60,000 nt of DNA from Nymphaea colorata (GCF_008831285.2 NC_045139.1:29369206-29429205), one strand, 5' to 3'; counted from the stretch's first letter, positions 24,901 to 39,829 are shown. Notes: generated from the sequence alone by a model not told the origin. Translations and numbers: made by a program.

Positions 24901-27900
24901 TGCTTTTGCAAATCAAGATACTCATGGAGGCATGCATGAAGGAGGGCACAATTCATGCGTCAATTAATGCTCATTTGGGGACCTTAGATATGTGGTTCTC
25001 GTACTATACCTTTCATTTCTGCAATGGTGCCTTTCAGAGGGTACCAGAAGTAAAATCCTCTCAAGCTCTTGCCGTAATCATGATTGTGAACGCTTCTTTG
25101 AAAAAGTCAACTTTGCTGCTAAGTGATGGAAGGGTATCCCCTCATTCCTGGTTTTGCTTTTTAGTACTCAAAATTTTGGTTCTTCTGTATGCCATACAGA
25201 GTTTTGTATCTGCCTTTGGTACTCAAAGAGTGTACACTTTTAATCAGTGTTCTGATTATCCTTTTCGAGGATCTAACTTTGCTTGCTGCCTTGTGTTCCT
25301 GTAGCAGTTAGTAAGGTGTTTCTAAAAATAAGAAATGTTTACCTTTCTTTTTCCTATTCAGTGGAGTTGCAGTGGACCTGTCATGGAGATCCTCACAAGA
25401 AATTTATTTGTAAGGGCAAACCACGACCATGAGATATTGAAAGCTTCAGTTGAAGGTGACCTTCTTGTTAACTACAATAACATCCATAAGGTAATATTGC
25501 TATATAGATCACATCCATATTTCATGTTGATGATCACATTTCTAATGCGAGTGCATGTTAGGTTGCATGGGAGCCTTTTGTAGAGCCTTGGAGTTTTAAC
25601 CTTATGCTAGTGAGGAAGCTAGAGAAAGATGGGCTTGTGCAAACCTTGTCTGGGACTGAAGTCCATTTAACATCAACTGCGCATCTTAACATAAATGTTA
25701 CAGAGTCTCTTTTCGAGGTATTTATTCAATCTTTTAATATTTATTCTAGGAACTTTTACTGCCTTGTTAAACTGTAGCTCTTGCTTGTGCATCATTGTCT
25801 TTCCTGCTTACTGATCCAGTCATAAGAGGATACCATGTGGAAAGTTATACTCTCAACAATTTGTACCAAATTTTTAATTCCTGATAGAAGGCCCAATGTG
25901 ATGGTGTTCGGTTCACAAATCCTTGGCAGTGATTTATTAAGATTTCATATTATTTTTGTCTAGTTCATGGAGATTATCTACCGTGATTGTGTTTCACCTT
26001 TGGCCTAGGGATGTTACATTTAGAGGCTGGATCCTGCATTAACCATTTAAGATTCGCTGTGAAGATGAACTGATTCCTGTACATAATTCAATTGATTGAT
26101 GTTCTTTTGCTATGCAGGTTGTCTATAGGGGAATGCAGATGATCAATGATGCATGGAGTCGACATGGAGTTGATGATACAGAACTGAAAATGAAAAAAGA
26201 ACTTTTGAATACTGATGGCTCATGTGAGAGAAGATATGCCCCCTATATTATCCAGAATGATACATGTCTGCCACTTTTATTCTGGATATTTGAAGATAAT
26301 AAAAAGTCATCTTTTGAAGCAAATGTGGAAATTCTTGTTCAGCCAGGCAGTTCGGTCCCAATTTACATTGAAGAATCTCCTGAAGAAAATTTTTTCCACC
26401 ACAGAAGCAGTTGCTCCTTTGACAGATTTGATGAGAAAAGATCTCATAGTGCACAGCACCATATGATCTCCATTCAAATTGAAGGGACTTCTGGGGCCTC
26501 TGCGCCTATGTCGATGGACCTGGTTGGGCTTAGTTATTTTGAAGTGGACTTTTCTAAAAGATCAGATTTATTAGTTTTGGATGGACGTTCAGAGGCATGC
26601 AGAGACACTGCTAGAACTGATAAGAGTGGAAATGTTTCTGAAGTGGGGCTCACTGTCCCTGTAGCATATGAAGTTTCAATTCAACATTACAGTAAATTGA
26701 TAAGGCTGTACTCCACTGTGAGTGCAACTGTGTATATTTGCTTATAAGTTCCTGGGTATCCTTTCATTTTCATTTCTTTCTTATTATAGTTTTTTTTTTA
26801 ATCTTCAGGTTATTTTTCATAATGCAACCTCCATGCCTTTAGAACTGCGCTTTGACATTCCATTTGGCATATCTCCGAAGGTAATATAGTTGCTTTTATT
26901 GTCTAATGGCGATGTTGGTTTTGTCATGGTCATGAAATGTATGCAATTGTATAATTTTGTCTAATATATGCATCTTTCAGATATTGGATCCTATTTTACC
27001 AGGGCAAGAGTTGCCACTTCCAGTTCATCTTGCTGAATCTGGTCGCATGAGGTGGCGTCCACTTGGATCTGATTTCTTGTGGAGTGAAGCTCAAACCCTC
27101 TTAAACATTCTATCGCCAGAGATTAGAACCGGAACCTTGAGATCCTCTGTTTGCTATCCTTCACTTCCTAGTAAGGATCCTTTCAGATGTTGTATAGCTG
27201 TTCATGATATACCCCTCAACCCACCATGTTTCAGAAGGTTCAGCTCCACTGGGAATTTAGTTCAGCCATTTCAAAATACAAGTAAGTTAAAGAAGAGATT
27301 TATTCGTCAGATTAAGCTGATCACACCACTAGTGGTGAAAAACTATCTTCCAGTGGCGCTGAAATGTACAATAGTGAGTAGTGGAGTTCCTTCCAAAATA
27401 TCCATTCCAGAGGTATCGAGCACTTATGGCCTATTTATTATCAAATCAACTATTTAATGCTCCTACATGCATCAGTTGCTTAGAGTTTGAGTATCTTAGT
27501 CATACTGCTGATTCTGCAGGTGGACACTGTTTTTGTTTCTCATATTGATTCTAGCCATGACCTCGGGATAACTTTCTATTTGGATGGGTTTCAACCTTCC
27601 TTTTTGTTGTTCCCTCGTGCGGAAACCGTTCTGTCTACATCGAAGTCCAATGAGGAAAGATTTTCATCATATGAAACTGTTATATTCTACCCAGATGTGA
27701 CTAAAGGTCACTTTCTCTCATTGGTAATTCTTTTAGTTATAAAATCATCCCTGCAAAAAATGTTCTAAAGGTATTTTTTGTATTTTTAGGTGGTCCACCC
27801 ATCTGTGTGGATGTTGAGAAGGGAATGAGTACTGTCTGTGGTGCTCGTGAGATTTCTGTTTCTGTCCCTTATCTGCTCTACAACTGTACAGGCTTGACAC

Positions 27901-30900
27901 TTGTGATTGCAGATGCTGATAATAGACACAAGGAGAATGCATGCCTTATTCCTTCAAGTTATTCTTTGATATGGGGAAAGCAACTTTTAAATGACAGGCG
28001 TGGTCTGGCCCAGGTATCTTGTGAACAAGGATCCTCTGCTTCTATCGATGTCATTGATTCTCAGGATGTGTTTCCAAGTTATATGATCCCCTACAGGGAG
28101 AGACCTTACTGCTCTGGGATATTTCACAAACAACTTCAGACAAGTTCTCCCTTGGTCCAAGGGCAAAAACATATTGACCATCTTGAACCTGATGTCATAG
28201 AAAGATCTTCTTTCTGCGGTTTTGCAAGAAAGCAAAGGGCTTCAAGCCAACTGGTATTGCCCGAGGTCTCAAGATCATTTGTTAATGTTGGAATTGATGC
28301 GAGGAGAAAAGTTAAGGCATGCATGTACTCGTCTGCACAAGGTCACTCTTCGACTGAAAAGGTTGTTTTGAGCATTTGTATGCCTGGATCCACAAATCTG
28401 GATACTCTAAAGAGCAAGTGGTCAAATCCTCTTTTTCTTGCCAGTGTGACTGGCTCAACCAGCATAGTCATCCCACAGCCAGATGGTAGTGGAGCATTTA
28501 TTGTGTCTGTTACATCAAGTCCTATTTCCGGAGCATTTGCAGGGAGAAGCAGAATGATAACTTTTCAGCCTCGGTAAGTATACAGTGCTTGAACTGACTG
28601 CATTATGGTAGTTTGATTTGGCTTCAGATCCTTCCAGTCTATGACTTTTCTGTTGACCATTCATCTCTTCTCTCTCCTTTTTTTTTTCTTCAAAAATTGT
28701 CAAATGTAACACTTTATTTGAGGTGTGTTTTGATGTTGTTTTCTAGAAGAGCGCATGTTTCATAAATTTACCTTTTAGCTAGGAGGTGCATTTAACTTTT
28801 TAAGTTTTTAATCCTTTGCTGTTTTTGTTTGGATGAATTTCGGCCATATATAGTATTAATCTTGATTACAAGTCAACTAAATGGGTGAACATTTTCCTTC
28901 CTGTAGATATGTGATCAGCAATTCTTGCAACAAAGATTTGTACTACAAACAGAAGGGATGTGATTCCTTCTACATTTTGGGTGTTGGAAAGCATTGCCAT
29001 CTTCATTTGTCTGACGCAGCAAGGTATTGTTCCTTTATTTGATGGTTGAATTATTTCGTTTAGTTTTTCATTAGGGGTTTGTTGCAATATCTTATCTTTT
29101 TTATGGTCTTTGTTTATGTTTGTGCAATGTCCATGTGTGATGGCTAGTTTGTGCACCTTTGTCAAAACCATACTTGCCAATTTCTCCAAATTTAAAAATG
29201 TCCTGTTATCAGCATTTCAGAAACAACCAAAACATTTGTGTAGTAAGATGATATTTGTCAACTGAAATCACAATGTAGTTGCCAAAACGTCACAACGTTT
29301 TTGCATTTTAAAAAACTCAATTTTCTGTTGGACAAGCGGATATGTAGTATGGTTGAGACTTAAAGAAGGTAAGATCCATGCTAATAAATTCCTTATGAGT
29401 TAAGGGATCAAAACACTTGTAGCCTTTTTGATGGGGAGGATAGCCAATGAAAACGCATTTGATGGACTGTGCATCAAATTTATCCTCGTGTGGTCCAAGA
29501 ACATGAACACAAAACAGGTAAAACCAAACACCTTTGGAGGAAGCTGAAATAAAGGTCAATTTGGAAACATTTGTTGGATGGGGATTTCATTTGAAAAGCT
29601 GAGTATGGTAAACGACTGATCAGGTAACAAGTAGTAAGCATGCACCTCCCTAAAAACCTGCAGGGAGGTGAGTGTGCAACATAAGGGTACGAGCCATGTC
29701 TAAAGTTAGCGATGTTTTCTTGAGCAACCCCATTTTGTTGAGACGTGTGGGGACATGTAAACAACCCCATTTTGTTGAGACGTGTGGGGACATGTAAACT
29801 GTTGTCGAATACCATGATTGTTGTAAAATTGCAGTAAATTGGAGGCTTTGAATTCTATGGCGCTTTGACAGTAGAAGAAAATTTAGTCTTTATTTTTAGA
29901 ATGAAATTTTTGAAAATACATATGACATCATACCTTTCTTTCAACAACAACACCAAACTGACTGATGGAATAATCATCAACAATAACCAGATAGCAACGA
30001 AACTTAGACCTACTAGCAATCTGGTTGGGCCCCCACACATCAACATGAAGAAGATCAAAAAGACTATGACTGGATGGACTCAAACTGGAAGGAAAACTGC
30101 TTCGACTGTGTTTGCCAAGCTGGCAAGCTTCACACTTAAAGTTCTCAGATATTGAAATATTAGGAAGAATATGACGCAACTTCAATAGAGAAGGATGACC
30201 CAACCGCAAGTGCCACTGGTACGGAGTGGGTTTTTGAGACACAGAAATAATTGCAGAATCCATAGATGTTGACAAATGGTAGACTCCCCCTTGCTCATGG
30301 CCTCCACCAATCATCTTCCCAGTTTGTAAGTCTTGAAATACACAAGAGTTAGGGTCAAACATGACTTTACATTGCAAACAAGAGGTTAGCTATTGCACTT
30401 ACAACTGGTTTGTAGGAAACTCTGGAGTATATAAAACATTTAATAAATTCAATGAAGGAGAGATATAACGTCACCACTTCCCAGAATGGGAGAGAATCTA
30501 CCATCGGCTAATTTAACAAACTGTGGTTGATCAAACTTGGTCAAGGAAGAGAACAAATATGGCGGGCTACAGAAATGCCTTGAGGCACCTGAATCAATCA
30601 TCCAAACTGTATTTTGGTCATGTGAAACTGTGGAGAGAGCAGAACCAACTGTTCCTGACGAGGCAGAGACTGATGAAGAAGATGAAGCAGCTCTCTTTGA
30701 GATAATATATGCTCATACTCTGCTTTATGCAGGCTAAGAGAGAAAGACTCAGATGTAGTTGGATTCTTTGCAACGGCTGCTGCTTGAGCCATTCCTGGAG
30801 GGACTGATGATGAAGTACCTCTGCCTGTGGGAGTCTTAGACTCTCTTCCTTGTGAGCCTCCAGATGGTGTACCATAGATATCACACCTGTCCACAAGATG

Positions 30901-33900
30901 ACCCATTTTTCCACAATAGGTACATTGAAATCTGCCACGTCCTCCAATCCCCCGACTTGTACCTCTTCCTCTAGAGACAGAGGAAGAACTTGACCCATGA
31001 CCATTAGATGCAGCCAATGTTGATGCAGGTGTGTCACTGATAGATTGAGGTAGGGTAATTGCTAGACGATTTAGCCTGTTATATGCCTCTGGCAAACCAG
31101 AGATATCACTCCCAATGAGCATTTGTACCTTTGCCACTGAATATTCTGGAGAGAGACTTGCCAAAAACTTAGAAACCATACATTGCTCATAATGAGTCTT
31201 ATAGCACAACTTACATGGGGGCCGAAGAGATTTTAGTCGCTCAAAAGTGGCCTTGACATCTGCAAAATATTAGGGCAAACTCATATCACCTTGTTGTAGT
31301 TTGTATAGCTCTTCCTCTACGTGGAATACCTTACTCATATTCTTATCATGTGAATAAGTCTCACATAAAAAATCATACATCTCCTTATCAGTGGTGTAAT
31401 ATGCAATGGTAGGAGAAATAGAAGAATCCACACCATTCATTATCCAAGACATAACCATGTTGTTATCCTCTTCCCAAGAAGCATACTTTTCAGTCCTGAT
31501 AACTGGTTCATCTTCCTCAAGTAAATATTTTTTCAATGTCCAATGACTGACATCATGAATGACCTCGACCAGATTTCTTAGTTAAGACCATCCAACTTCA
31601 CTGTAGAACTATAAGAGAATGGATTGCCTCCAATTTTAAACTCATGAGAAGAATCAGGTTTGGGATTTTCCGTCACTGTAAATCTGTCCACAAGAGTTCA
31701 GCCAACAGAGAATATATAGAGTAGAATAAGGCTGATCAGAAATTAACTATCGACTAACACCACACAACAGAAGTAAACAATTTCGTGTAGATGAGCAGCA
31801 CTTCTTCCAAACAAAATATAAATAACCACACAGCAGAAGTAAACAATATCATGTAGATGAGCAGCACTTCTTCCAAACAAAAATTTAAATACCTTCACAG
31901 CACATTACTGTCCACCTCCTGACAGCCAAACCACGACTAATCCAAAAAAAATTCTTAATCCAAAAAAAATTCTTACTCGTGAATCTTCTAATCCACGACC
32001 ACTTGTGTTGTCACCTCCAATGAAGACTTGGTTTTAATGCATCTGAGACTGCTGCATCAGTAGATAATCGTTTCCTAGCATCCATGAATCATTACATGAA
32101 AGGAAAAAAAAAAATCAGCAGTCTGCCTTGACTCTAGCAGCATTCATAGAGTAGCATCACGTTCTCCACTTGGCTGCTTTGATCAGATAACGACGTCAGT
32201 CCATAAGACGTTAGACGTAGACTCCCACACAGCTGCCCAAATTTTATTTCTGTTGATATCCATGGTTGGAGTCTATTCACACATATTTCTGAGTGTGAAC
32301 AGACTCCTTCACACGTGCTCCTTGCTGATGGTCGCCGACCAGAACAGATGAAAGAAGAGAGGGAGAGGAGAAGAAGAGGAGATGAGGTCGCCAGAGAAGA
32401 GAAGGTTGCTGGAAGTCAGCAGGAGTCACATCATCTGCTCTGATACCATGTTACGAGAGATCACAGGAGAAGAGACGAGGTCGAGAAAGAGAGAGAAACA
32501 GCAAAGTCAAATTCTTATTAATCTTCCCTAATTTCATGTTAAATGAGAATTAGGGTGAAATCAACAAATTACAAAATAAGTCCAAGAGTAAAACAACTAT
32601 TCATAAAAAGCTGTTCCCAAAACTATTAAACATTCAAAACACCACCTAACATTAATGTTATTCAACAGAAACTTTTTATTTTTTCTTGTTTCTGTTATTC
32701 GCATATCTTTTTGAATTTTTCAGCTACTGAAATTTTTCGGATATTTCCCTCAAGAAGCCATGTGCTGAAGAGCGTGCCCAAGAAAACAATTGCATGAAAT
32801 TGCTAAGGGCAGTATTTCAAGCTGTGTTTTAATCAATGTGTATGGCCCTGAAAATTGTTTTAAGAAATCTTTTAATTGTAGATTTTTGTTTTGATTGGCA
32901 TATGGTCCCATACTTTTGATGTCTATTTGTTGGTGATAAAGATCAAGCTCAACTGAAAGCAACAAATAATGGTTGATGTTGAATTGTGTTCAACATTTTC
33001 ATCTTCTTAAAACTTTTGGTCACTGAATCTTTATTTATGATATGAAGAAAGTTTTTTACTTACTGCTTTAATCTAACTTTTTTGCGTTGAAAGTTCTTAC
33101 TTTTGTGGTGTTTGAGAGAAGCTGTCCTTTTTTTCCATATTCTGATTTCCTTATGATGATAGGGAGCTCCTTGTCTCGATCCGATTTGATGAACCAGGAT
33201 GGCAATGGTCCGGTGGTTTTTTGCCTGATCAGTTAGGAGACACTCTGGTAAAAATGCACAATTACATAACTGGTGCTTTTACCATGGTTAGGGTTGAAGT
33301 GCAGAATGCTGATGTATCCATCAAAGATGAAGAGATTGTAGGTAGTTCTACTGGAGGTTCAGGAACCTATCTGATTCTTCTATCTGATGACAATACTGGG
33401 TTCATGCCATACAGAATTGACAATTTCTCTATGGATGTAAGTCTTTGTTTCCATGCTAGAAAAAAGTGCTGATAAAAGTGGATCAATTTGTCTTTTTGCT
33501 CTTGTAACATGGTCCTAGATACAGTGTCTATCCATGCACCTCATATTTACTTAAATGGTTTTTTACTTTTTATATAACGAGCGACTGGTGATGACTTCCC
33601 TGTTTTGAAGAGGCTGCGAATTTACCAGCAAAACTGTGAGCGTTTTGAGAGCATTGTGCATCCCTATACTTCTTGTTCATATGCGTGGGATGAACCACAA
33701 TTTCCACACCGACTTCTTGTTGAGGTATGTTAGACACTAGCAATGTTAAGACCGGGAAATTGTTGCTGAAAAGATCTTTGATGCTGACCTCATTCATTTT
33801 ATACTTTAAGGTGCCTGGTGAATGCTTCATTGGTGCATACAACATCGACATTGTAAAGGAGTACACACCAATACACTTACCAACAGTTGAGGTGAATTAT

Positions 33901-36900
33901 GTGGAATTTTTTCTTACAAAATATGAATTGGATTTTGTATTTAGATATACTCTGAGTTGTTGAGCTAGCAAGGGTTCCTGGATAGGTATTTAAGATTCCC
34001 AATCTCTCGAATTGTGTAGAGAAAACAATCTGTGGATTTTTTTTATCTGTGCCAGAATATAAAAAGAAAAAACTTGTATGTTGTGTTGATGATGTATCAA
34101 GAACATGGAAGTCTCTTTTCCTGGCTTATCAATACACTGTCCAATTTTCAAGAATCCTTTCTTGATTGCAACGATTAACTAACTAGTTCCAAATGTTGTG
34201 CCAATTTGTGATCTGATAAATTTGGTGTTGGATCCATGATGTAAAGAGAAAGCTGGGATACACAGTATTCTGTTATATAGAAATGGAAGTGATATTCACA
34301 TTGTAGCATTAGATATTATAGAATTTTTTTAGATTTCAACTATTTTAAAGTTCCAAATGGAGAAAATGGAGGCAAATCAGGATATCTTAAATAGTTAAAA
34401 ATAATATATGGAAGTATCAATGACATTTAGATGAATGTTAATCCTATTACTCATTCATTTCATATACTGGATGAGTACTATTGCAATAATCTGCTATACA
34501 GGTTAAACAAATTGAGTAATGATTACTAGTAAAATAAAGGCAATGATGAAACCAACCCTAACTTAGTTAGCCAAAAAATTGACATTATCATTTCGTGTTG
34601 TAGACTATCTAATGGACTAACAAACCTTTCAGCTCAGGTTGCTAAAAGTGACAACTTGATCCAAACTGATACAAGTCTTCTGTCTAGTAAGTTTCAACCT
34701 GCTCTAGAATTGGCTTTGATATGCAGTTGAAAGACTATGAACCATGAGAAGTGGCAGGATGACATACAAATACATTAACCCCTGAAGGTTTTTAAGAGTC
34801 TTTAATCTGTTCAATAGGTCATTCATCACATATTTGGTGTGTTATAGTCCGCCTTCTTTAGAAACAGGCATCTGCACCTGTTGGATGTAAGTCCAAGTCT
34901 TGAACTTGGCTCTAGTACCAACTATAAGGACCCAGTCCAAAACTTACATCGAGGCTGCGGTTTGGTGGATCCCAACCCTTCTCATAGTTGGCTTCTGACC
35001 AAGAAGACTGTGAACCTGGACAGGTGGTAGGATTATACACAAGTATATCAACCCATGTGATTTCCTAAAATCTTTGAAGATATAGATAGGACCTATGTCA
35101 CATAGGTACGGGTACGGGTACGGACCATTTTCAAAAAATTTGGGTACGGGGTACGGCCGTACACACACGGGCATATATATATATATATATATATCAAAAA
35201 TTTTCAAACAAAATAACATATTCACACATATATATCAAAAAATTGCAAACAGAATAAAATCATGGTACAAAACACAATATGGAAGTAATTAACATGCAAT
35301 TATACAAACATGTCAGCTTTCTTGATTCTCCTCAGTCGCATCATGAAGATTAGAAGGAGCAACAGGTTCTGTAAGGTCCATGTTAAAAGCATGCAAATCA
35401 TGTTCTCCTTCAAGTTCCTTATCAATGTCCTCTGGATTAACATCCCAATACTTGGATGATCCTGAACTGCAAGTTGCAACAATTTCTTTTACAACATGAA
35501 GAGGCTGAGATGGATTATCCTTCTCTACTGTAGCGGTATTAACACTACCACTGCTGCTTTCTACATTCCCACTTCCTGTAGGAGGCAGTATTTCTTTTCC
35601 TTTATCAGCCATTACAACTTATGTCGGAACAGAACCTAGCAAATGAGCTGCAACTGCAACACATAACCAATAAAAACATGGATCATTCGAAATAGATGAA
35701 TCCTCTCGTGGAACGATATATCACAGTACAACGGCTCTACATGCAGCACTCATTCAGTACAACGGCATGAGTGCAACACTCATTCACATGCCGTGCCGGC
35801 AAATGCAATCCACATTCAACAATATTCTAAGACAGTGAAGAATGAAAAGGCCTCATATTCTAAGACAGTGAAGAATGAAAAGGAGGCCTCTATTATATTC
35901 TCTGAATCTCTGGCTTACCAGGAAGAAGGTCAAGTTTATTGTGAAAACACACAAAAAAGCTGCAAATCACATTGACACATACAAATAAACACACAAAACA
36001 CATGAGAAAGCGGCTGGGCTATAAATCGTCGGCTACCCTCTCGGGTAGAGAGGGAGAGAGATTTGAAACCCTCTCGGGTAGAGAAAGGGCGAGCCAGAGG
36101 GAGGGGTGTTGGGTTTTCACTTTCAGGCGATGAGTTTTCTGCACACACAACCTGTTGCCGGCGGCGAAGGCAGGGGTGGAGGTGGCGGAGCTGATGAAAA
36201 TGAAAATAAAAAATGAAAAAAACGCAAAGTCACCTCCGGCCGTCTCTGTTGTCGTCGCCGCCCTTGCCGTCGCCTGTCGCCGCTGCTTCGTTGCCGGAGA
36301 GAGATGAGAGGTACAGAGTCGTAAAGACAGAAATGAAAGGGTTTCGTTTTACTTTTTTTTTTAACGTTAAAATGAAATAAATGTTTAAAAAAAAATGGAT
36401 AAATTGGACTCGGTCAATGTTGACCGTGTCCAATTTTGGACGGATATGGCCTCCAGTACGGTCAACGCGTACCGGAGCCGTGCCCAGCCCCATACCGGTA
36501 CCGGTAGGGTACGCCTCCTTTGGAGGCGTACCCGTGTATCATAGTATAGGACTATCCTCAAATCTTTCTTCACATATTTGGGCTGTTATAGTACCACTTT
36601 CATTTGTTTATTGATCTATAACGGGCACTTTTCATCTTCTAAGTGTCCATATACTAGTTGAAAAAGCTGCTGATTGTTGTCCAATTAAAATCTCAATGAT
36701 GTTCTACATCTGCAAATACTTAACTTGATCTTTAGCATCTGATCCATGATCCATGTGTGATGGTATCCTTTAGATGGTCAGTGAACTAAAGCCGTCAGGG
36801 ATGAGTTCATGGCTTCTTTGTCTTTTGATGCTTCTATAGAGCACCATCATTGCTCTTTTTATGCTTGAATTTGGAATTCATATTTATTCTTACCTGCTGT

Positions 36901-39795
36901 TTCTGGTGGTTTAAAGTAATGATTTGTGTAGCCCACAAAGCTGCATTCACATATATTTGCAATTGCAAGATCACATACATCTTTTGTGTCAAATACTTAT
37001 GAACAATTTATTTAAATGCAAACATAGATATTTACCTTTAAACGCATGCTCAAATATTTTGTCTAATCTTTTTGTTCATTTTTTTTTGCATAAAACTCTG
37101 TATTGGATCTTATAGTGCATTTATGGAAGGCAGAGAAGGGGGCTACATTACAACCCAACTCACACCATTTTCATCTGCCTTTTCTGTTGCACAACCTGTT
37201 GTGTGACTGAAGTTTTGGATTAAGCTTTTGTAGTTTTGTTTTTAGAGAGAAATGGTAGCCACCATACTTGAATGAGGCCACAAGGATCAGACAACGGCCT
37301 GTGTCACACCATTTCCTCTGCCTCTCAGACACGCCCATGGGGTTGATGTTTTGAGATGCACATGCCTCAGATGACACTCTTTATTCACTATTATTTATGG
37401 TCATGAACATCCTGGAGGCAGTTAATGTTTCCTCCCTGGCATATAAATATGATAGTGCTTGTTGATTTTCTTATTTAAATTAAAGCTATTGTCATGTATC
37501 CTGGATTTGAGATTCGTCAGGCAGAGAGGCTAGTGCTCTTATGAAAGAGTTATGGTATGTATATAGTGACTGAATTTTGTTTCCTTTGCAGAATCCTGAA
37601 AGGACTTTTTTCCTCTCGGTCCATGCTGAAGGAGCAGTCAAGGTGGGCTTATTCATTAATTAAATGATGGCATTAATGGTGTCTCATATTGTAATTACAG
37701 ATTGCCTTCTCTATATTTCTGCAGGTGCTCAGTGTCATGGATCTAAAATTTCATTCTCTAGAAGACATGAAAGAACCTGGACTTTATGGCTCTAAACGCA
37801 GAAAGGGTCTGGAACAGATGCCAGAGAAAATTCTTTTCAATGAGAAAATCACAGTGTCAATTCCTTTCATAGGAATTTCGTTGATAGATTCTACTCCACA
37901 GGTGAGGGCTGTTTGGTTTTAGCATTTTCTCTATACGCTTTAATAAAAATGAACAGGAAAAAAGAAAATCTGTAATAGACTATAAGAAAATACTTCCTTT
38001 AATGTCTTTTTATGTTTATCTTCATATAAGCTTCTCCAATGCACACACACACAAGTTTTTTTTTTCCCCAAAAATGATGCAGTGTGTGTGTGTGTGTGTG
38101 TGTGTGTTTGTGTGTGTTTAATCACTGGAATCTGCTCAATATGACTTAGTTGTTTGTGCGAGTGTTTCATATTGCTTCTGTGTATTGAACTATACCCATC
38201 ATTTGTTTTCAGGAACTTATTTTTGCATCTGCAAGGGAACTAAAAATAGAAATGTTACAGACCTTGGAACAACAAAAGTTATTTGTCCAGGTTTTATCTT
38301 TGCAAATTGATAATCAGCTACGAAGCACTGTCTGTCCCATCATCCTGTCGATTGATCATGAAAGCTGCTCAATTCCTCAACAGAAAAGGGTGGAAGTTGA
38401 TATAACTGCAAGTGAGAAACTAACTACTGTTTCGCATGATGGGCTTTATGAGCCAGTTTTCTTTTTAACAGCAACAAAATGGAGAAATGATGACAATTCA
38501 CTTGTTTCATTTAAGAATATCAGTTTAAGGTAACTTTCTTTTCTGTTTCTTACATTATGAAAGTCCAATCCTGCCTGTGTAGTGGCTTTATCTTTAAACT
38601 TGTCCTCATTTGATATAATTATTCTCATGGACATTTTTTAATTGTTTATGCACAATAACGGTTACTGTATCTTATGCAATGTTTTCCTTGCACCTTCCTT
38701 ACTATTCTCATGATGACTTCATTTTGCTCATAATGTTTTCCATTTTCTGAATTGCTTTGGACCTGTTACCCATCATGTTCTTTATTATTTTTTATGTTGC
38801 AACGAATGGTTAATTTAATTCTCAGTTATTTGCCATTCTCTATATACAGCATTCTAAAATATAAAAAAAGTTATGGACTTTGTCATTGTTTATTCTTTCA
38901 TACTGTGTATTGCCATTTTTTATATATTATATTATATATATGCATATATTATATAATATAGATGCAAAAATATAAATATGATGTTCAGGTCTTAGTTGGC
39001 CTTCCAGCAAGCTAACACTGTTTGATTTTTTTTTTTTTTTTCGACTGAACTGATATGGTTTATATCTCCAAAACAATGTACATGATATCGAAAATATCAA
39101 TATTCTCAGGAAAGTGTAAAACGAGAAAATTGTTAAAGTGTAGCTATATTTTGAAAGTATCTCTGAAAAATAATTGTGACAAAATTGTATTGTAATCTTT
39201 GCAATTTTTCTAGAGAAACCCATTATTGTATGTATTTTAGTCCTTTATTTTCCATTTCTGTTTAGAATCTGTCGATGTTTTTGTCAGAAACTTAAAGAAC
39301 TCGTAATTCATAATTTTGCTGTTGTTTTTTTTTACATGTTGAATTTTTTGAAAAATTTAGGTTTTCCCATGAAAACAATCTTTCCATAGATATTTCAGTA
39401 AAACCTTGTAAAAAGGTCTAAAAACTAAATTTTAATCAAAAGATTATGATTTTTTAATATGTAGAGTTGATCTTAAGGCTTGAGAAACAGTTGTTTCATC
39501 TTTCGATTTCTTTCTATTCCTTTCTTTTCATGTGAATTGCATAAATTTATAAACGATGCATAAAATATTAAGGGACATGTTGGATGTCATATTTGTGGTC
39601 GCATAACCTGAGGATCATATGTACATACGTATTCACATGTCTTTCCTTGCTATGAAGATCCTGTTATATATAATGTGTACAAATATCTGAGTGTGTCGTG
39701 TGGCTCTTCGCTCTTTTTAATAATAAATAGATAGAGGAAGAGCAGGTCTGTTGTGCTTTGTCTTCCACTTACTTTCTTACACATACACTAGTATA

Positions 39796-39829
<34 letters not shown>

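Larger units (their letters stand above)
29300..32667 (-). mobile_element. 3'-truncated antisense Ty1/copia element in VPS13 intron 23
   Basis: Read on the minus strand: LTR (32667-32449), initiator tRNA-Met primer site (32448-32437), gag, zinc knuckle, protease remnant, GAG-pre-integrase and integrase core. It ends near 29300, just after the integrase C-terminal region (FIGYPPHQKGYKCFDP). RT, RNase H and the 3' LTR are absent, so no target duplication can be tested. Frames shift several times, so the copy is dead. It belongs to a different copia lineage from the 4704-9859 element, with different gag and LTR sequences. Confidence 0.92.
35093..36544 (-). mobile_element. 1.45-kb hAT-like DNA transposon, family with CTATG ends
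   Basis: The left end is CTATGTCACATAGGTACGGG. The right end read inward is CTATGATACACGGGTACGCC. The flanks GATAGGAC (35085-35092) and TATAGGAC (36545-36552) match at 7 of 8 bases, which fits the 8-bp target duplication of hAT elements. GGGTACGG-type repeats crowd both ends. Inside, the minus strand looks gene-like: a GC-rich head (about 36150-36300), then an ORF at 35612-35313. No transposase catalytic region was recognised, so the copy is probably non-autonomous. Confidence 0.75.
33892..37591. other. VPS13 intron 26, 3,700 bp, hosting a hAT-like element
   Basis: Outside the 35093-36544 element the intron is AT-rich. A segment at 34850-35040 has degraded LTR-like features (GGTACCAACTATAAGGACCCAG-type sequence) without clear ends. 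No gene recognised. Exon 27 follows TTTGCAG at 37591. Confidence 0.6.
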
